A stretch of DNA of 64,000 bases from Sporosarcina sp. FSL W8-0480 (GTDB lineage: Bacteria; Bacillota; Bacilli; Bacillales_A; Planococcaceae). Under the pieces are notes generated by a model, which was not told where the DNA came from, did not search any database, and was given only the letters and a program-made list of their open reading frames with translations. Where the stretch lies: contig NZ_CP150166.1 of NCBI RefSeq assembly GCF_037963765.1, positions 336,001 to 400,000 of the forward strand, in the 5' to 3' direction. How positions within the stretch are numbered: position 1 is the stretch's first letter; every line of letters begins with the position of its first letter. Shown here one piece after another: positions 61,098 through 64,000 of the stretch. The translations under genes and the position numbers were made by a program.

Positions 61098-61751
61098 TTA
61101 AAACGTGGTAATGCCATAACGGACAGCATAAATGGCTGCCTGTGTCCGGTCACGAAGTCCAAGCTTTTGAATTACATTGGAGACATGATTTTTGACCGTC
61201 CCTTCGGTAATGAATAATGCATCCGCAATTTCCCGATTGTTCAGCCCTTCTCCTAAATGGGTCAATACCTCTACTTCCCGATCTGATAACTCCTTAAGCT
61301 TTGCAGGCAATTCCGCTGTGTTTGTTTGATTGTGCCCCCTCAGCTCTGTCAGTACTTGTGAGGTGAATTCCTTCGGTAGGACAACACCGCCATGATGGAC
61401 CGTAAGAATCGCCTGAACAATCGTATCCGTCGGCATATCCTTCAGTAAATATCCGCTCGCCCCTTCTTCAAGCGCGTCGAAAATGTATTCACTATCATTG
61501 AACGTCGTCAGTATCAATACTTTCACATCTTGAAGAGAATCCTTTATAAGTCTTGTTCCTTCAACCCCATTCACCTTAGGCATCCGAATATCCATTAAAA
61601 CAATATCTGGCCGGAGTTTTAACGCTTTTTCCATAGCATCTTTCCCATCCATCGCGGTTCCTACTACTTCAATTTCTGGGCGCAAACCAAGCAACGTACT
61701 AAGCCCTTCCCTCACCAATGGCTGATCATCGACAATCATGATTTTTATCAA
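61098..61751 (-). CDS. NarL/LuxR-type response regulator (LnrK-like)
   Basis: Receiver domain (IMIVDDQPLVREGL; phosphoacceptor in IVLMDIRMP, about D54; lysine in EEGASGYLLKDM) and a LuxR-type helix-turn-helix (LSDREVEVLTHLGEGLNNREIADALFITEGTVKNHVSNVIQKL); 217 aa. The start overlaps the kinase stop by 4 bp. It probably activates the adjacent exporter operon. Confidence 0.92.
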   Translation of the reverse strand: MIKIMIVDDQPLVREGLSTLLGLRPEIEVVGTAMDGKDAMEKALKLRPDIVLMDIRMPKVNGVEGTRLIKDSLQDVKVLILTTFNDSEYIFDALEEGASGYLLKDMPTDTIVQAILTVHHGGVVLPKEFTSQVLTELRGHNQTNTAELPAKLKELSDREVEVLTHLGEGLNNREIADALFITEGTVKNHVSNVIQKLGLRDRTQAAIYAVRYGITTF

Positions 61752-62956
61752 CCCGTCACCCCCGTAGCAATTCGTTGAAAGGGAATAGAAACATTGATTT
61801 CAAAGCCTTCTCCTTCATTACTTTCAATTCTGAATGAACCCCCATGCTCCACAACGCGCTCTTTCATATTAATTAAACCAAAATTAGGTATAATATTCTT
61901 TTCTCCTCTTCCATCGTCTTTAATTTCTATGCTGACCCCTTCTTCGAAGATATGAATTTTCACGATGCATGTATCCGCATTCCCATGCTTTTTTGCATTC
62001 GTTAATCCTTCCTGCACAATTCTTTTTATTGTAGGCTGCACGGACATCGGGATTTCAGCAGTGTCCCCAACTACAACTAACTGAGTTTCCATAAGCGTCA
62101 TTGTAGAAAACTCTTCTAAGATCCCTTGTAGTACCTCTTGAAAAGAAGACTCCTCGTGGTCCTCCTTTAATGTCCTTACAGACATTCGGATTTCATGAAG
62201 AGCATCCCGTGTCAACTGCTCACAAACAGCTATAACCTCTTTTGCCTTTCCGGAATCCCGTGATGCCATTTCGCTTGCAACTTGCAATTGGACAATTAAG
62301 GCCGTCATCTTGTGGCCAACCGTATCATGAATCTCCCGCGCAATCTCATTTCTCTCACGAATAACAGTCAACTCTTCCACTTGATTTGCATAGTCCTTCA
62401 ATAGATGATGGGCAGCCTGCAAAGCCCCATGCGACTCATTCAATTGCTCATATTGCAACGCAATCGTTTCCTTTGCACTATGGAAATTTCGAATTAAGCC
62501 ACCAACAAAAGCACCGTAAAAAACGAACATGCCATTGACGATATTACTTGAAACAGAAAATATGTTAGTTTGGGCATATAACCGCAAACTGATCAGTATC
62601 CACACAGCAGCAAAGGCACCTGAAAATAACCAAAACAGTTTCTTACGGTCATATAGCAAGAAAATAGTAGTTGAAAGCACTCCGAAAAATATCAAATACA
62701 AATATCCACTTTCGGAAAATAAAAGGCCAAATCCTGTAATGACGATAAAGTCAATTGATGAACAAAGAATCCTTATCTTCTCTCGGACGTTTGCCATTTG
62801 AATAAAATGACTCGTTATAAATATTGGGATGGCGACTATTATATAGAAGGTCCGAAAATCCTCTATACCGTCCGTCATTTGAAGAAAATAACAACTTAAA
62901 ATAACTAACATGACAACCCGCACTAAGGAGAATAAAAAAAGAGAGAAACTTTTCAT
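61748..62956 (-). CDS. NarX/LiaS-type sensor histidine kinase (LnrJ-like)
   Basis: Five to six N-terminal membrane helices (residues 1-165) without a large sensor domain. A HisKA_3 dimerisation domain (NEIAREIHDTVGHKMTALIVQLQ, phosphoacceptor H) and an HATPase_c domain (IVQEGLTNAKKHGNA, DDGRG) follow; 402 aa. Such intramembrane-sensing kinases respond to membrane-active antibiotics. The ATG two codons inside the frame has GGGGGAG upstream and is preferred over the GTG. Confidence 0.9.
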   Translation of the reverse strand: MKSFSLFLFSLVRVVMLVILSCYFLQMTDGIEDFRTFYIIVAIPIFITSHFIQMANVREKIRILCSSIDFIVITGFGLLFSESGYLYLIFFGVLSTTIFLLYDRKKLFWLFSGAFAAVWILISLRLYAQTNIFSVSSNIVNGMFVFYGAFVGGLIRNFHSAKETIALQYEQLNESHGALQAAHHLLKDYANQVEELTVIRERNEIAREIHDTVGHKMTALIVQLQVASEMASRDSGKAKEVIAVCEQLTRDALHEIRMSVRTLKEDHEESSFQEVLQGILEEFSTMTLMETQLVVVGDTAEIPMSVQPTIKRIVQEGLTNAKKHGNADTCIVKIHIFEEGVSIEIKDDGRGEKNIIPNFGLINMKERVVEHGGSFRIESNEGEGFEINVSIPFQRIATGVTG

Positions 62957-63071
62957 AACCACTCCCCCGTTCTATGTCTATTATTCTAATAATGAACTAC
63001 TGGAAATAGGAACGCAATAAGGAGACTTTTCTGAAGTGCTATAGGAGGGGATAGGTGTCTATATAGGTATA

Positions 63072-63147
63072 GTTTTGCTCGAGTCAGGATATGTATTGCT
63101 CAAGTTCAAGTCAGTTATGCTCGGTTTAAAGCACTTTTGCTCATCTT
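63072..63147. repeat. 20-21-bp-period array D (four units)
   Basis: TTGCTC starts at 63075 and 63096, ATGCTC at 63117 and TTGCTC again at 63137; steps are 21, 21 and 20 bp. Flanks vary (GAGTCAGGATATGTA, AAGTTCAAGTCAG). It lies between the histidine-kinase start and the end of the rRNA region. Short and degenerate, so weaker than the other arrays. Confidence 0.55.
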
Positions 63148-63177
63148 ATGGTTTAAACAATTTAAAGTTATTTGAGG

Positions 63178-63208
63178 CAAAAAAAGGCCATCCCCCACAG
63201 GGAATGGC
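63178..63208 (-). terminator. Terminator after the last 5S-like copy
   Basis: CCATTCCCTGTGGGGGATGG hairpin followed by CCTTTTTTT on the minus strand. Confidence 0.85.
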
Positions 63209-63212
63209 ATGT

Positions 63213-63383
63213 GCCCGGCGACGTCCTACTCTCACAGGGGGAAGCCTGTTCCCTGCTTAATTTGCACCTTCGGTGTAAATTAAGCAAAGCGGCTGCGCCG
63301 CTTTACTACCATCGGCGCTGAAGAGCTTAACTTCCGTATTCGGGATGGGAACGGATGTTACGAAATCAACCTTCGGTTTTACA
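63213..63383 (-). rRNA. Aberrant 5S rRNA-like copy 1, with internal insertion
   Basis: The 3' half and core match the normal 5S copy (CCCGAATACGGAAGTTAAGC, CTTCAGCGCCGATGGTAGTA, TGTGAGAGTAGGACGTCGCC). After GGTAGTA there are about 54 extra nt forming two hairpins, AAAGCGGC/GCCGCTTT and a 14-bp GCTTAATTTGCACC/GGTGTAAATTAAGC. The first ~30 nt are unlike 5S (TAAAACCGAAGGTTGATTTC), so helix I cannot form with GTCGCCGGGC. Probably a nonfunctional paralogue or a 5S-derived RNA. Confidence 0.6.
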
Positions 63384-63395
63384 TTAATTTGAATA

Positions 63396-63424
63396 CAAAA
63401 AAACCATCCCCCTTAGGGAATGGC
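63396..63424 (-). terminator. Terminator between 5S-like copies 2 and 1
   Basis: CCATTCCCTAAGGGGGATGG followed by eight T on the minus strand; part of the 216-bp tandem unit. Confidence 0.85.
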
Positions 63425-63428
63425 ATGT

Positions 63429-63599
63429 GCCCGGCGACGTCCTACTCTCACAGGGGGAAGCCATTTCCCTGCTTAATTTGCACCTTCGGTGTAAATTAAG
63501 CAAAGCGGCTGCGCCGCTTTACTACCATCGGCGCTGAAGAGCTTAACTTCCGTGTTCGGAATGGGAACGGATGTTACGAAATCAACCTTCGGTTTTACA
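63429..63599 (-). rRNA. Aberrant 5S rRNA-like copy 2, with internal insertion
   Basis: Nearly identical to copy 1, exactly 216 bp away, with the same two-hairpin insertion and same replaced 5' strand. Differences are few; those next to the insertion (ATG versus CAG) fall in the loop of a GGGAA/TTCCC stem that both copies keep. Copies 1 and 2 are closer to each other than to the normal 5S, so they arose by duplication after the insertion. Confidence 0.6.
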
Positions 63600-63611
63600 T
63601 TAATTTGAATA

Positions 63612-63640
63612 CAAAAAAACCATTCCCCTTAGGGAATGGC
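63612..63640 (-). terminator. Terminator after the normal 5S rRNA
   Basis: Perfect CCATTCCC/GGGGAATGG-type hairpin followed by seven T on the minus strand. Transcripts of the two 5S-like copies would need to read through it. Confidence 0.9.
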
Positions 63641-63644
63641 ATGT

Positions 63645-63761
<117 letters not shown>

Positions 63762-63847
63762 TATGTAAGAACGATGCTTGTTCGTTCAAAACTGGATAAA
63801 AAAGACATTGTTGCGACTTCAAGTTCAACCGTACTTCATAACTTTAA

Positions 63848-64000
63848 GGTTAAGTCCTCGATCGATTAGTATCCGTCAGCTGCACGTGTCGCCACGCTTC
63901 CACCCCGGACCTATCCACCTCATCATCTTTGAGGGATCTTACTTACAAATGTAATGGGAAATCTCATCTTGAGGGGGGCTTCATGCTTAGATGCTTTCAG
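63848..64000 (-). rRNA. rrl: 23S ribosomal RNA, 3' end (truncated by window edge)
   Basis: The minus strand ends GATACTAATCGATCGAGGACTTAACC, the usual 23S 3' terminus; the remaining bases (CATCTAAGCATGAAGCCCCC) are the conserved domain VI segment. The rest lies beyond the right edge. Confidence 0.95.

Overview
The window is a chromosomal segment of a low-to-mid GC, endospore-forming Bacillales bacterium. The gene content, the abundance of intergenic repeats and the B. subtilis-like gene order suggest a Planococcaceae member such as Sporosarcina, but genus is inference. It corresponds to the origin-proximal B. subtilis interval from lysS back to the 23S-5S end of an rRNA operon, read in reverse, so almost every gene is on the minus strand.

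Layout from left to right: the 3'-truncated lysS; the folate cluster folK-folB-folP-pabC-pabB (no pabA); cysK, yacD, hslO, coaX, ftsH, hpt, tilS, spoIIE; a tRNA-Met on the plus strand; two ~120-bp hairpin repeats; a DinB-family gene between two short-period repeat arrays; yabR, divIC, yabQ, yabP, rqcP, mazG, yabM. An accessory block of about 9 kb (roughly 22.9-31.9 kb) then separates yabM from spoVT, which are neighbours in B. subtilis. It holds a Fur-controlled ferric-siderophore uptake locus (fused permease and binding lipoprotein in one direction, ATPase and FhuF-like reductase in the other), a RelE/ParE-like toxin-antitoxin pair, a HepT/MntA (HEPN/nucleotidyltransferase) pair, a frameshifted ECF sigma factor with a frameshifted membrane partner, a gene remnant and a damaged lipoprotein gene. 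Three copies of one terminator hairpin bracket parts of this block.

The conserved backbone resumes with spoVT, mfd, fin, pth, rplY(ctc), prs, glmU, spoVG, ridA, purR, ispE, sspF, veg, ksgA, rnmV, rpfB, tatD, metG, abrB (plus strand), rsmI, yazA, yabB, yabA, ricT, holB, yaaR, darA, tmk and yaaO. A five-gene two-component/ABC-exporter locus with the order of B. subtilis lnrJKLMN lies between yaaO and the rRNA genes. The window ends with two aberrant 5S-like copies, a normal 5S rRNA and the 3' end of 23S rRNA, all on the minus strand.

Sporulation genes carry matching regulatory signals: sigma-G before spoVT and probably sspF, sigma-E before yabP, sigma-H before spoVG. Sigma-B signals precede ctc, and strong sigma-A promoters precede veg, rpfB, abrB and the tRNA. 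Several syntenic genes are missing compared with B. subtilis from memory: dusB/yazB, pabA, yabS/yabT, yabG, and csfB/xpaC/yaaN.

The most unusual content is non-coding. Four intergenic arrays have a strict 20-21 bp period, each with its own sequence around a related core. The 5S-derived tandem copies have a two-hairpin insertion and a replaced 5' strand.
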